Shown: positions 42,640 through 55,100 of the stretch, piece after piece
Layout of the letters: each line of letters begins with the position of its first letter
Position numbering within the stretch: position 1 is the stretch's first letter
Assembly: GCF_932274485.2 (NCBI RefSeq)
Contig: NC_065884.2
Coordinates: 57,722,546 to 57,786,545, forward strand
Direction: 5' to 3'
From: Patella vulgata
Lineage: Eukaryota > Mollusca > Gastropoda > Patellidae
Length of the DNA: 64,000 nucleotides
Translations under genes and position numbers: made by a program
Notes under the pieces: generated by a model
The model's input: only the letters and a program-made list of their open reading frames with translations
Told to the model about the DNA's origin: nothing
The model's database searches: none

Positions 42640-45600
42640 TTATTTTATTTTAGCTTTATTTTTTGAAGAATATTCTTCTGATTTTTTTGCTCTCCACTCA
42701 CAAATGTCAGCAAAATCACACTTCTGGCATTTCCATGCTTCTTCAATATCCACACCAGCAATTGGCCTTTGACCTCTCCAAAATTTCAAGTAATCTTCGA
42801 AAATATTAGAGAGATCATCATCATCATAGTCCTCTGTATGATGATACAAAGTTTGTTTACTTTCTTGATGGACATACTCAATATGTAATTGACTGACACA
42901 CGTCAAACATTGCATTCTTTGAAACAGATGGTCCAAAAGTCCATCCAAATTCTGGAACTCAACCAAATGTTTGGTCAGTTCCAGTGACACAGCCTCGCCA
43001 AAATCTCTTTTCAGATCAAGTCGCAAATGTTTGGCAACAGTCTCTTTTGATAAATTCCCTTTTACTAAGTCATCAAATAGCTTTTTATATAAAAGCACCT
43101 GTAGCCTGTGTTGTGATTTTTGAGCTTTACTGGGTGGGGATTTGAAGGCCTTTGTTTTTAGTTCTAATAAATCAATGTTATAAGATTCGGGATCAAACCG
43201 TAACTCATCTATTAAACCCACAAAAAACACATCCTGCTGAAAGGGAGCTCCAAAAATAGGTACTTCCCGAGCTAGTGTGACACCATTGAGAAATCCTTGG
43301 ACAGCATTCAATAAGTTGATGACTTTTATAGCCCATATATCTTCATTTGATGTAACCTTAACAGGAACAGTATCATGTACTGCCAACTCTAGAAAATAAA
43401 ATAACATTTAAAGGTTATGTTGTGACTTGTTTGTATATAATGTGAATAGCATCATTGACTGACATATTACTGATTGATTTCTGATTGCATTAATTCTTAT
43501 TTGAATTGTAAAATAAATATAACATTTTAGTTCTAATGTCAGACCATAACACCATTACATAACACAGAGTTTATTTTACAGTTATATGGGAAAAATCAAT
43601 ATTGAGCAACAAAGTCATGAAACAGATAGGTTGCCAGACAAATAACATGGCCACAGTCACCTGAGCAGTCCAACAGGGCAGTCAAATATTTATTTTTTTG
43701 TAGGCAATGGGAGCATTACCCTGGTGCTGACAAAAGTAGAGGGTATGAGAGAGAGAGAGAGACGGTTTAGCCTTCACTCAACACAAACTAGGTCATTTTG
43801 GGACTAACATATGGTTCAATTTTATTTCATTAATTCGCTTGCGCGTATAGATCTTTAGCAGTGGGAGGAAACTGGAAGACCCAGAGAAAACCCACGAGGT
43901 TGGACAGGTGACCCTACTCCTTGTCATGTACAATCGGGGAATCGAAACCATTAAAATTCCAAACATCATACATAAAGCAATATATTTACTTAAAAAAACT
44001 ATCTCAGATAGCAATGTCGTAAAGAATGAACGACAGTAACTATTTATTAGGCCATGCTATTTGAAAATGCCAAAATTGCTCATCAGAATATTAAAGCAAA
44101 TAGAGTAGCAGAATTTAAGAATGTCATGGAGTATTAGCATCGTTGGCATTCCTGAAACAGCAAGACCTGATTTATACACTTTACCACATCGCTGGCATCT
44201 TTTACAATTCTGTATAGGGCCTACAGTACGGTAATTGTCAACTAGTGACAAAAAAAATTGCAAAAGATGAAAGGATATAGGATCTATTGTAATCAGATTG
44301 GCTAAAAGAAAAAGATACAAATTTTTTGTCTAATTTAGTTTGTAAAACTTGACCTCTTGCTAAGTGAAGATTTGATCCTTCTGTCATAACTTTTTGTACG
44401 ACAGGGTTTACTTCTATAATACCAGACATGGTAAACGAATAGTACAGTTGTTGTTCACACCAATTTTGTTTAGTCAAGTCAGAAACCCACAAATAGCCTG
44501 GTCGAAATCTTTCCAGTGGGGTTCCATGACGGGCAAGTTGATCTGTTGAAACTTTAATGTCTACTTTTACTGTCATTTCTTTATTAGTTCTTTGTTTTTT
44601 ATCTGGCATTAATAATATGTCTGAAAAAAAAAAATATTAAAGATACATTATGTAAGATTAAGATAAAGAGCTAGCCATTCTTACTATAATAGTTACAAAA
44701 TAGATCATTTTATTCAAATTACTCTATTGCGAGCAAAGATATTAGCCTTTGATTGAAGGTTTGACAAGATGTGTGCAATAATTTCAACCACTGTACTGGT
44801 TGTTCGAAGCTAAGTCTCGTTCCTCCATTTTTAGATTAAATCAAAATATGTCTGAACCGTTCTAATATATTAATATCGGAGAAATCTGATGCTATCGAGA
44901 GTTAATTATGGCCTGGATCAGTTAATTAATGTCTAATTAATAATTTAGAAAACATTTCAGGCCTAAAGAAAGACCTGCAATAGGCAGATTTAGCTCTTGC
45001 ATAATGTATGTTTAATAATAAATAACATAAACTATATATATATAAAAGACATACAATTTGTGTTGACTCTTTTTTCCAAGCACTTTAAATGTTAAGATTA
45101 TGAACATTCCAGGTAGAATGCCCCGCACATACATGATAAACTGAAAGTTCAACAACAAAAGAAGGGGGTTCGGTCTGCACAGTCTGCAAATGGTCTATTA
45201 CTATTAGTTGCCTTAAATACAATATGATCATATATATATATGATGATAAATAGGGAAACTAAGGTAAAACTGCCTACTCTTATATTGAATTCCCACTGCC
45301 AAGGGATCTTTTACGTGCACTCCAATGTGAACACAGGACCTTGGTTTCTCATCCCATCCGAATGACTAGACAGCTGTCCTTGTCAGGCTCTCCATCCAGC
45401 ACCACTGACAAAGGGGAAACCACACCGACCTCCTGGCTAGCGAGCCAGTCTTACTCATTTTGATTTAGCCAACATCGCTCGGCCCCTGCGCCTGCGGCAA
45501 TGAGCAGAAAGCCTTCTGATAGATTACTTTTAGTTTTAGGGTCATATCAAGTATACTTCTTCGTGTGACATCACATCTTAATGTTTACAAACAACGCATA

Positions 45601-45940
45601 TTTACTTCGAGATGTTCTTGTCATTGCGGTTCTTGCCGTTTTGGACCGATTGAACTAGGCTAGTCCACACGGAAATGCCTACATTAAATTATTTCTTACA
45701 AAGGGAGACTACTCTATTTTAAGGTCCAATTCTGAAAAGTGGACCTATTCTTCTTTTTAGATCATAGATGGCGTGCTAACTGATCAATATGCCTAGTTTA
45801 AAACAAATGAATATACCAGAATCATACGATGACAATATTTCGTCACTGATATCATCATCCCATAGGTCTAAATCATTAATGTTCCTTTTCAAATCAGCTT
45901 CATATTTCGAGCCATTTTCAGGTTTGGTGGAGTCGGCCAT
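42640..45940 (-). CDS. EXO5: Exonuclease V (EXO5), 3 exons, 379 aa
   Basis: Single-strand DNA exonuclease of the EXO5/DEM1 family (PD-(D/E)XK fold with a 4Fe-4S cluster), acting in genome maintenance. Exons: 45940-45817, 44620-44354, 43388-42640; total 1140 nt with all phases matching. The short acidic N-terminus contains LWDDDISDEILSSY, typical of the family. LWVSDLTKQNWCEQQLYYSF supplies the first cluster cysteine (about C96). Catalytic residues are D191 (GLIDEL), E206 and K208 (LLELKTK). The last three cluster cysteines are about C351, C354 and C360 in WKCQKCDFADICEWR. LQVLLYKKLFDDLV matches the family helix. No key residue is missing. Intron 1 holds a TTAA MITE and a SINE-A; intron 2 holds a SINE-B. 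An AATAAA overlaps the last codons. The gene is head to head with the LIAT1-like gene. Confidence 0.95.
43750..43975 (-). mobile_element. SINE-B copy in EXO5 intron 2
   Basis: GAGAGAGAGAGACGGTTTAG, GTCATTTTGGGACTAACATA, AAACCCACGAGGTTGGACAG and AATCGAAACCAT are the minus-strand form of SINE-B. It is sense to EXO5. Confidence 0.85.
44637..45015 (+). mobile_element. TTAA-flanked MITE, copy 6
   Basis: Starts TTAAAGATACATTATGTAAG and ends GCATAATGTATGTTTAA; 379 bp, intact-looking with both TTAA ends. It lies in EXO5 intron 1. Confidence 0.9.
45275..45470 (-). mobile_element. SINE-A copy in EXO5 intron 1
   Basis: CTACTCTTATATTGAATTCC, GGATCTTTTACGTGCACTCC and CTGTCCTTGTCAGGCTCTCC through GCTAGCGAGCCAGTC. 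The 3' tail is missing. It is sense to EXO5. Confidence 0.85.
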
Positions 45941-46360
45941 TTTGGACTATTTTCGAACCTCGCGTAAAAACAAATCATTCCGTGTCCTTATTTTTGATGT
46001 TTCTGGTACTTTCATTAACAGAAATAACCATGTATGTTGTCCCGAACAAACTCAGAAATAATATTATTTTTTAAATATTGTGGAAATCGGATTACTTATG
46101 CCCATAAATAGGAACTATTTGGTATTTTTCTGCTCCTGGATATTTTGTTAAGTTGGTTTGTTGTTAGGCAGATGTAAACAACATGGCGAGTGAAATGTGT
46201 CATATTTGGGAATTCTGGTAGATAAACAATGAAAAAAGGATAATTAAATAGGTTTATACCAATAGTTTCCGATAAGAATCAAAATCGGGTCATCACCAAC
46301 TATTTACGCTAAACTGATTTTTTTTTTAACAGAAAATTATGCTAAATAAATGTGTTTGCA
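45941..46360. promoter_or_regulatory. Divergent promoter, EXO5 / LIAT1-like gene
   Basis: 420 bp separate the two start codons. An AG preceded by a T-run at about 46320-46332 could be a 5' UTR acceptor of the plus-strand gene, which would place that promoter nearer 46200. No TATA box is obvious. Function is inferred from head-to-head layout. Confidence 0.5.
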
Positions 46361-48118
46361 ATGCCGACAGTGGATCAAAAACCGGTTGTTAAATCCAGTA
46401 ACAGCAAAAGAGGCTCTTTAACAAGTGACAAGACGAAGAAGGCAAAAAAGAAGAAAAAGACTAAAAAGTCAGCAAAATTAGAGTCTAAAGAAGGGTTGAT
46501 TCATAAAGATGTTAATAGTTTGGAAATAGAAGGAACATGTTATCAGAATGACGGTAATAATAATTAATTTTATTATAGGGCCTATTTTAATCTTGCTCTT
46601 TCTTTCTACTTCTAGTCTAGACAAAACCGTAGTCCATTTTGAAGGACACAGGCAATTGGGACTAGGGCCTAATAAGGATAAGCAGCCACTGTTGAGATTT
46701 CAAAATTTATTAAAGTACGCATGTAAACACATTCTTTAGATTTAGTATATTATTCCCTGTGAAATTGGAAGAAAAAGCAGATTTTCCTTTTACTTTTCTT
46801 TTATGTAAATTGTAATAAAGTGTCTGTTAGTGTTATTGTTATAAATTCAAGGCAGTCAGTTATACTTATAGGACTGGATATGGTTCCTGACCGTTGCAAA
46901 GTATAGAACCAGATTTGATTTCTGATTAGATGATATTAATATAATAACAATATTTAGAAATCCTGTTTTTTGCAACAAAAATCTAGAAAAAATCCTTTGT
47001 TCAGTTTATGTCTAAATTATAACGCACGTAAGCGAATTATTGAAATAAAATTGAACCATATGTTAGTCCCGAAATGACCGAGGTTGCGTTGAGTGCATGT
47101 TAAACCCCATTTCTCTCTCACTTTCTAAAAATATAAATGAAGCCCTAACACAGCTGTTGACAGTAAAACCCCACCTAATCCATATGAAACATACAATAGG
47201 TAACATTATTTCCATTTTTGTAGACTTTGTTTGCCTCAAGGGTGGGTTGGATGGCCAAATGGTTAGTACATGCACGCTGTATCATAAGGTCTGTCATTGG
47301 GTCAACTGGCGTGGTTTCGATTCTCCAGTTGTACATGGCATGGAGTAGGGTCATCTGTAAAGTTTTTTTCATTAATTGTCTTGTATTTAAAAACTTATAA
47401 ATTGTAATAAATGTTTTTCCTTTTGTATTTTCGAATTTTACATTTAGATGACACAGATGACTCCTCAAGCACAAAGACACCACGTTTACCAAAACTTTCT
47501 GTATCGGATATAACTGTGAAATGCAAGACTACACCAAGACCAGTGTCAACAGATAGTCAAATTTCAAGATTCTCTAACACTCGACAGACAGACAGTAAAA
47601 CTGCTGTACCTCGTTCAAAATCACAGTCTGCAGACTCCTTCAGTGCTAAATTATCTAATATAAGTTTAAAAAACAAAAATTCAAAATCTAAAAATAAAAC
47701 TGGTAGTGCTGGAAAGAAGGACAGTGGCAGTGCCAAAACTAAGAAAACAGATGAGAAACAAACACCTGCTGCTTTGAACTCTGTTATGCCTAATATTGTG
47801 GAAACTCAAAAAAACGTTTCTGTTGTAAGTGAAAGTGTTCGATGGGAAAATGAACTCACAGGTACAGATATGGAAAGGGAGAGAATTCATTTATATAAAA
47901 TCAATCGTAGAAAGCGTTACCTTGCTGCTGCTCAGCTTAAGGGTTTGGGTTGGGTAAAGCAATATGGCGTTAATGGGTTCCCTCTGTCAGAAGATACAAG
48001 TGTAGATGTCAGAAAAGAAGGGGGTATTAGTGAATTCTCTACTGTTAGCATTATTCGCACCAGCCAAAAAAATATTTCATTATTGGGTGATGCCAAAGCT
48101 ATTAGCATAGGACATTAG
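46361..48118 (+). CDS. LIAT1-like protein, 2 exons, 287 aa
   Basis: Exons 46361-46553 and 47448-48118 join in phase 1 and total 864 nt. A lysine-rich block lies at residues 24-39 (KTKKAKKKKKTKKSAK). The middle is low-complexity Ser/Lys/Thr and probably disordered. A conserved-looking block sits at about 196-225: RWENELTGTDMERERIHLYK, then INRRKRYLAA. This layout, poly-K plus a Trp-Glu ... NRRKRY block, fits LIAT1, the vertebrate ligand of the arginyltransferase ATE1, whose poly-K stretch binds JMJD6 and directs it to the nucleolus. Those functions are known from mammals and inferred here. The start is the ATG at 46361; the upstream in-frame triplet at 46352 is GTG. CCAATAAATT near 48476 is a likely polyadenylation signal. 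The intron carries SINE-B pieces. I am sure of the gene, moderately sure of the family. Confidence 0.7.
47021..47125 (+). mobile_element. SINE-B tail fragment
   Basis: GCACGTAAGCGAATTATTGA, AACCATATGTTAGTCCCGAA and GTTAAACCCCATTTCTCTCTC, the 3' third of SINE-B, in the intron of the LIAT1-like gene. Confidence 0.85.
47235..47360 (+). mobile_element. SINE-B head fragment
   Basis: GGTTGGATGGCCAAATGGTTAG (A box) and GGCGTGGTTTCGATTCTCC (B box) followed by GGAGTAGGGTCATCTGT, then unrelated sequence. The tail fragment lies upstream, so these are two separate truncated insertions. Confidence 0.85.
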
Positions 48119-51100
48119 TTGCTTCTAAATCTTGCATTTAACAAAATCAGCAGTTTATGTTCAGAGTAGTTCATAAAAGTGTCAAGTACTGTAAAGTATA
48201 TTGTGCCAAGCCAAATTTAAAAGGACAGATCATATTTGATTTATGTGAGAAAAAAAAAGTGTCAATTACTTTTCTTGGTTTTATATTAAATTCATGCACT
48301 TCAATTCAGCAGGTGTTAAGAAAAGTACTGTAACTGATGAACTGTTTTTCATTGAAAATACATCATTAAATGAAAAAATGGTTTATTTTGATCAAAATTA
48401 ATATTTATAGTTTCTTCTGTGTAGTGTATTTGGCCCCCAAAATAGGCATGTATGAAAAGCGTAGGTGTAAAACCCCAATAAATTAAGTGACAGTAGATAT
48501 AGGATTGACTTCTGCTAACTTTTGGAAATGAAGTTTTAATTACCGGTATAATTAAAGATACATTTTATGTTAAGATACATCGAAAAGATACATTTAGATG
48601 TAATTTATTATGTAAGCTTCTCCTATATCAAATAGTAAAATACATGTGTTTAAATATATTTTTATGTGCGCTGAAGTTAACACATTCAAGACTGGATCTA
48701 TTCTAAAACAAGACTGTTTACTCTAATTTTATTTTTTTGCTTTCAATAATTCAGCGATAGGTAGATTTCACAAACCAAACATTTTCAATACAAACCAGAT
48801 GTTAACTCACTATGGCAGTGCAAATGAGAACTTGGTTATCTTGGGGATCAGGATCATTCAGTAGTCAGTCCAACAATTTAGGATGACTCCGCCAACATTA
48901 TTAGAATACCAGTTAGCATATTGACAGTATGTTTACTTAAATAGTTCTTAAATCATAGTTTTTGTGATGTAAAAGCCTTGTGGTTTTAGTCTTTGGTAAT
49001 GTGAGCTTTTAAATTTCTCTACAACATTATCCCTCTTTACCTTTTGACCTCTATGACTATAATCTGCAGTTACAGTGTAATCCAGTCTATTATCAACCAT
49101 GATAATCAAGATGAGTAGTAGTTATACAGTATAACTGTTATACACTCAGTACAGTCAATATATATTGGAATTTTGAATATTATTCACCATATCTTGATGT
49201 CCGATTAGACCCATTCCTGGTTTGACGTATGGAAAATTGCATAGGACATGTCCAGAATGTACAGGCGAAGTAGCTTCCCAGATTTACATCATAAATTTCT
49301 GACTGATTATTAAAAAAGTTATTGTTTTTGTGTGGTAGATGTTTCCATTGTGTGTGATTAACATTATTTATATATTATTTCATTGTAATTTTCAGATGGC
49401 AATAATGTAAAATAGATCATTTTTTTCCCCAGTTGTCATAAGGGCGGCATAAATGTGACATGACATTACATGTACAACCCTTTAACCTTAAATGAATTAT
49501 TCAGTGATGTAATTAATAAGTCTCTGATTCAAATGATAGGTTTTGACAGGTAGTGTAATTCTGTGAGTAAATTTATTCAGAAATGCTCAACCCGCCCCCC
49601 CCCCCCCATTTTCTTGTACAGTTTCAGCAGAATAATACACTGTTGAAAGACGTCATATGTTTTGGTATAAATTAAACTACCCTTACTATGCAACTGGCTC
49701 AAAGTATAGCGATTTTGATTAATTATATATATTGGAATGCAAAGATCTAAATTTTCCAGTAGTTCAAAAAACAACCCACAAGTTACTTTCAACACACCCC
49801 ATTGCTATTATTGAAGAGAAGATGAGGTTGTTAAATTATTGCTGTTGAAATTCAAAAGAGCAAAGTTAATAATTTTGATTGGCTCCAACTGAAATTCAAT
49901 AACCTATCATCATGTGTAATAAATTACAATTCATCTTAATGAAATTATTAACTTGTTCCTTCTTAAGAGAAATAATTTAATACTGGGTTCTTCTCTTCAA
50001 TAGTCTGTCAGTGCAGTTGATGGGATGATTCAATTCACATTTGTGCCAGAAACAAAAGAGTTTGTAACTTAAGCGCTTTATCAGGTCTTTTTGGATATCC
50101 TCCATTTATACTCGAAACAAAATTTAGTTTAAGGGTATACTTCCTCATTTCGAGTGTCCGGACTTTGAGCACCATAAAAAGAGTAGTTTTATATAATCAC
50201 TATCACAATGAAGAAAATTTAAATTATCATTCAAACCTAAATTAAAAATTAAAATAAAGAAAAAAAGTTTTAGAAAAGAACATTATTTCACATAGCAATC
50301 AATCTTGTTTTCCATCAAAGATATCAGAAAATCTTGGGACTGAGTAAATATTGTCTCTACCATTGCATATAACTCAAGGATATAGTTATCTCAGGTCTAT
50401 ATAATGTAAGTTAACAAATCAGAGAATATTTCAGTTTATTTTCCACTTATCCACATACATGTATATTTGTATCCAACCCCATTATAGACAATTTCTTTCA
50501 TACCAACGAACTAATAAGAGAGGCATATCTCTTTTATCCCCTAGAATAAACAACTATTTATAAATCCCAGCTTTTATCTATTCTGTGTAAAGAAATATAA
50601 ATTGAGGTTTATTGTGTATACTATAGACTTGTCATAGTGTAAGTGTTGATTATAATTCTATAGTCAGTGTTTATCTATTTTTGATTAATAAAACCCATAT
50701 ACAAACAATAAAAGTGACACTATTTGATCTATTTCATTGAAGGTCTATTTCTGGACTTACTTATTGTATATGTTATAAATAGAACAAACATACAGGGTTT
50801 CCAGAAAGGCATTTTTCACGCATGTATACTTGAAGTCCGTTAGATAACCAGACGCACATCCTATCCCATATTGCGCGGCAACTGAACATACTGGAAATTG
50901 ATAGAATCCACAATGTAAACAGGCAACGATCTCCCAGATCGGATAAATAAGGGCAATTTCAATTCCGTTCAATTTTAAACCCAGCTGCTCAAATCGCGAC
51001 AAATCTATGTAGACTCGACCGCTCAATCCATCCTACGATTTGTTACTGAATATATTCATCTTAGATGTTCATTCAGTATGACAACGCATAAATAAGAAAG

Positions 51101-52172
51101 TAGCCTTCGGTCATTAGGTTGGCGATTAAAGCACAGTAAACAACAAATGGCGAGTACATGGTCACAAAATGTTCCCCCCATTACATACATCGCTTATTGG
51201 ATGTTTTTCATTCGCCCCCGCTCGATATACTTTACCCTAAAATAAGATTGTAAGATGTATATGTTATTAAGGGTCGAACGTCTAGTTCCAACTTAAATGT
51301 ATTACAAATAATTGAGTAAGCGGGGTTCATATCTTTCTGAAGATTTCGCGCGAAAAGTTCCACCTAAACTCGCGTTGGAAAGCTTGTCAACTTGCATTAT
51401 CTTATCCGTCTGAAAAAAAACGTTTTTATGTGTACTGGCGACCAGAAATTTGCTGGTCCGTTTGGTGTAAAATCAAAAGGTGGAATTTTTTAAGTTGGTG
51501 CTTTAAATCCTTGACAATATATATCGTTAATATTTGGGATCTAGACAATGACACAAAAGAGTCAGTCGCAACGCATATAATAATGTAATATGAATGTATA
51601 TAAACTGATTTACATTCAATCGTTTCTGTTTTTACTGTAATTTCTAATCAGCTATGTTCGGCGAAATACGCCAGAAGTCTCAATCGAATGGCAATCTCTA
51701 GCATCTGATTATACCAGTCTACACCGATAGCATTTATTGTGTATTCTATCCAGATAAGAATATGGCGTCACCTTTTGACATGACTTGTGGAATATGTCTA
51801 GCCTCGTTCTTCGAGTTTCTTGTTACAAATGGCGCCGAAAAGCATTATGGTACACGATTCGTGTACCAATGGTAATATGATTATTTTGTCTTAAATATTG
51901 GATATCAGAAGCCCATCTTTTCCCGCTAAGATCACAACATCAATGTTGATTTAAATTGACAAATAATTCGTGCTTTCAAAGACTTTGGATGATATTGAGT
52001 TAGAGACTTAGCTACTTTAATGTGGGTGTGCTTTCTTTGACCTCCACCTGTTTGTACTTTACACCAATATAATAATAATAGCGGATTTTGTCTTGAATAC
52101 GACTAGAGATAAGAGCAACGATAAGATAAGGATTAAATAAATCTGGTCAAATTCGGGGCTGAACTAAGAAAG
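48119..52172. other. Intergenic, mostly unique AT-rich sequence
   Basis: Spacer between the LIAT1-like gene and the GH26 gene. The first 370 bases are probably 3' UTR. A C-run lies at about 49594-49607. The phrase TAGTTCTTAAATCATAGTTT at about 48941 recurs at about 60054, so a short dispersed repeat is present. One possible exon (about 50790-51036) is listed separately. Otherwise I see nothing I can name. Confidence 0.6.
50793..51036 (-). other. Possible unrecognised exon
   Basis: An 80-codon open stretch bounded on the minus strand by TCGTAG (acceptor-like) and CT|GTATGT (donor-like). The translation has protein-like texture with several Cys (IWEIVACLHCGFYQFPVCSV). There is no partner exon, no in-frame ATG at its start and no family match that I know. 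It may be chance. Confidence 0.2.
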
Positions 52173-55100
52173 ATGAGGTAAGTAAACAGAGTTCCATTAT
52201 CCATGTGGGATCAATGTTCGATAATCATGGGGCGAGTAGTGTGTGGGGGGGGGGGGGAGATGGCAGAATGGTTAGCACGTGCGTGCTGTACGTATCATGC
52301 GGCCTGTCATTGACTCAACTGGCGTGGTTTCGAATTGCCGGTTGTACGTGACAAGGAGTAGGCTTGCCTGTCCAACCTCGTGGGTTTTCTCCGGTTTCCT
52401 CCCACTGCTAAAGACCCCTACGCGCAAGCGAATTAATGAAATAAAATTAAACCATATGTTAGTCCAGAAATGACCTAGTTTGTGTCGAGTGGACGTTAAA
52501 CCCCATTTCTCTCTCTCTATCTCTATTCGTCTTAATCACCAACCAAGTCGCATCTATCATCTACTCTCCCACATTCATACGTCGATAATACCCCGATTGT
52601 TGATGTTGATACTCAAGAAACTGAGCTAGGACGGGACGAAGTATAACGCTTGTTGGAACCAAAATCAACCTACAGAAAATAGATTCACCTATATACATGT
52701 ATATAGTGACGATTGCGGACTCGGGTATCCATGCACAAAATAGTGTGAAAAGCTTGGTGCGTGTTTAGATTCTAGTCTTATAATTGAAAAACATGTCAAT
52801 CATCTCTGTAAGATATGTTACTATTATTTGAGAGCAATTGGGAAGAGAAGAGAAAGTGTTAGGGGTGTAACATCCACTCGATACAAACTAGGTCATACCG
52901 GGACAAATATACTGAGCGCCATAGAAAACGCATCACTTTTTTTCCCAAATATTGTATTACTATAGGTGGTTTTGTATGTATAATATTATGCAATACTATG
53001 AATACTATGGGGGGGGGGGGGGGTCCATCAAATGGGCACAAAACCAGACCCAACTTTTCTAGAATAAAATTTTGCGTAGAATACGATGCCGAGTGGTAAT
53101 CAGTCCGCCGTTGGGGCGTTTTCGAGATATTCGGGGTCAAAGGTCAAATGAGTTCATTTGCACTGAAAGTGAATGCGCAGTCATTCTTGTATTATGAAAA
53201 GAAGGTGAAAATGATCGAAAGTAATCACACTTTCAATATAAATGTAAACTTGCTAAATTCACCTTTAGTCTTAGTGACCCTGGAGGTGAAAAGGTGAAAT
53301 TTACCGTTTTTGCACTAAAGCAATAAAGGGGCTACGTAAAATATAAAAATTAAAGCGAAACCTGTTCTAATTAATAATAGGAACATTTCAAATTTATCTT
53401 TGGGTGGTCTTAGCACCGAAATTTTACTTTGGAACGTCGAAAATGATCTTGCATAACAGAACCAACACATTTTGAAACCAGTTTCAAAAATACGTAAAAA
53501 CTGTCAAATCGAAATCTCTCCGATTAATTTTCACAACGATTGTTATACATAATGATACTAGTTATCTGAAAAACAATTAAATAGTTTCAGTGTTGGACTC
53601 CAGCCTGCAGGCCGCGTGGACTTCCGAGAATCCCAGTCTAGGAAAACCGACGTTAATCTGTGAAAACACGCATCTGGCGACGAGATTAAAAGTTTGCAAA
53701 TTTTTTATGGGTTTTTATGAATTTCGCCGGATCATGGACGCAGATAAAACCGACGAATGCATTGTACATAGTAGTTCACAGGATATATATGTCGTATTGG
53801 TAAATGTTAGCGGGGAAAATTTTGGCAGGCTTTGTGACGCGGCCTGCAGGATGGAGTCCAGCCATGGAACTATTTAATTGGTTTTTTTTTTCAGACAACT
53901 AGTATCATTATGTATAGCATTCGTTGTAAAACTAATTCAGAGAGATTTTGATTTAACAGTTTTTACGTATTTTTGAAACAGGCTCCGAAGCGTTTTGCTT
54001 CTATATATGCAAGATCATTTTCGACGTTCCAAAGTAAAAGTTTGGTGCTAAGACCACCTAAAGATACATTTTAAATGTTCCTATTATTAATTAGAACAGG
54101 TTTCGCTTTAGTTTTTATATTTTACGCCGACATTAATTTATTACTTTAAATCTTCCTTGTGCTAAAACGGAAAATGTGACCTTTTGACCTCTGGGGTCAC
54201 AAAGAACAAAGGTGAATTTAGCAAGTTTACATTTTTATTGAAATTGTGATTACTTTCGATCATTTACAGCTTATTTTCATGATACAAGAATGACCGCGCA
54301 TTCACTTTCAGTGCAAATGAACCCATTTGACCTTTGACCCCGAATATCTCGAAAACGCCCCAACGGCGGACTGATTACCACTCGGCATCGTATTCTACGC
54401 AAAATTTTACTCTAGAAAAGTTGGGTCTGGTTTTGTGCCCATTTGATGCACCCCCCCCCCCCCCCCGCACTGAGCCTCCAGACTAGAACTATTGTTTCAC
54501 ACAATGCTCCCAAACGCAAAAAATATCGGCCCGTGTGCAAAAAAAAAATTGCACGAGATGCACCTGAAAAACCCAATATTCACGTGCAGCATTGTGTGTG
54601 ATCCCTTTAAAACCATGTTTTCAACTTAATGTGCAGTACATGAACTGTGAAACGTCAATCCGTCGTAATTTGTTGTTTGACGTGTGAAGGAATCGAGCTA
54701 GAGATGCCGAGACTTACTGAAAATCAACGGAATGAAGCCATGGGAATGTCAAGGGCTGGCATGTCTACACAAGCTATTGCCAGACACTTCAATTGTCATC
54801 AGTCCACTATTGTAAGGTTGGTGGAACGTGTTCGAGTTACTGGATCAACACGTGACCGTCAACGTCCTGGTCCACAACGCGTTAGAACCCAGGCTCAAGA
54901 CCGCTACATCCGGGTCACTCATCTGCGTAACAGATTCCGCCCAACGACTCGAACAGGTGCAGCAGTCGTCGGAAGATAAGGACCAGTAAGTGCCAACACC
55001 GTAAGACGTCGTCTAAGAGAAGTAGGACTCCGTGCACTACGACCTTATGCTGGAGCTATCCTCAGGTATCATCACCGTCATTTCGTTTGATATGGGCTCA

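Noticed and set aside
53590-53877. 95-codon open frame in the foldback spacer
   Set aside because: It spans paired spacer edges and shows no domain; open by chance.
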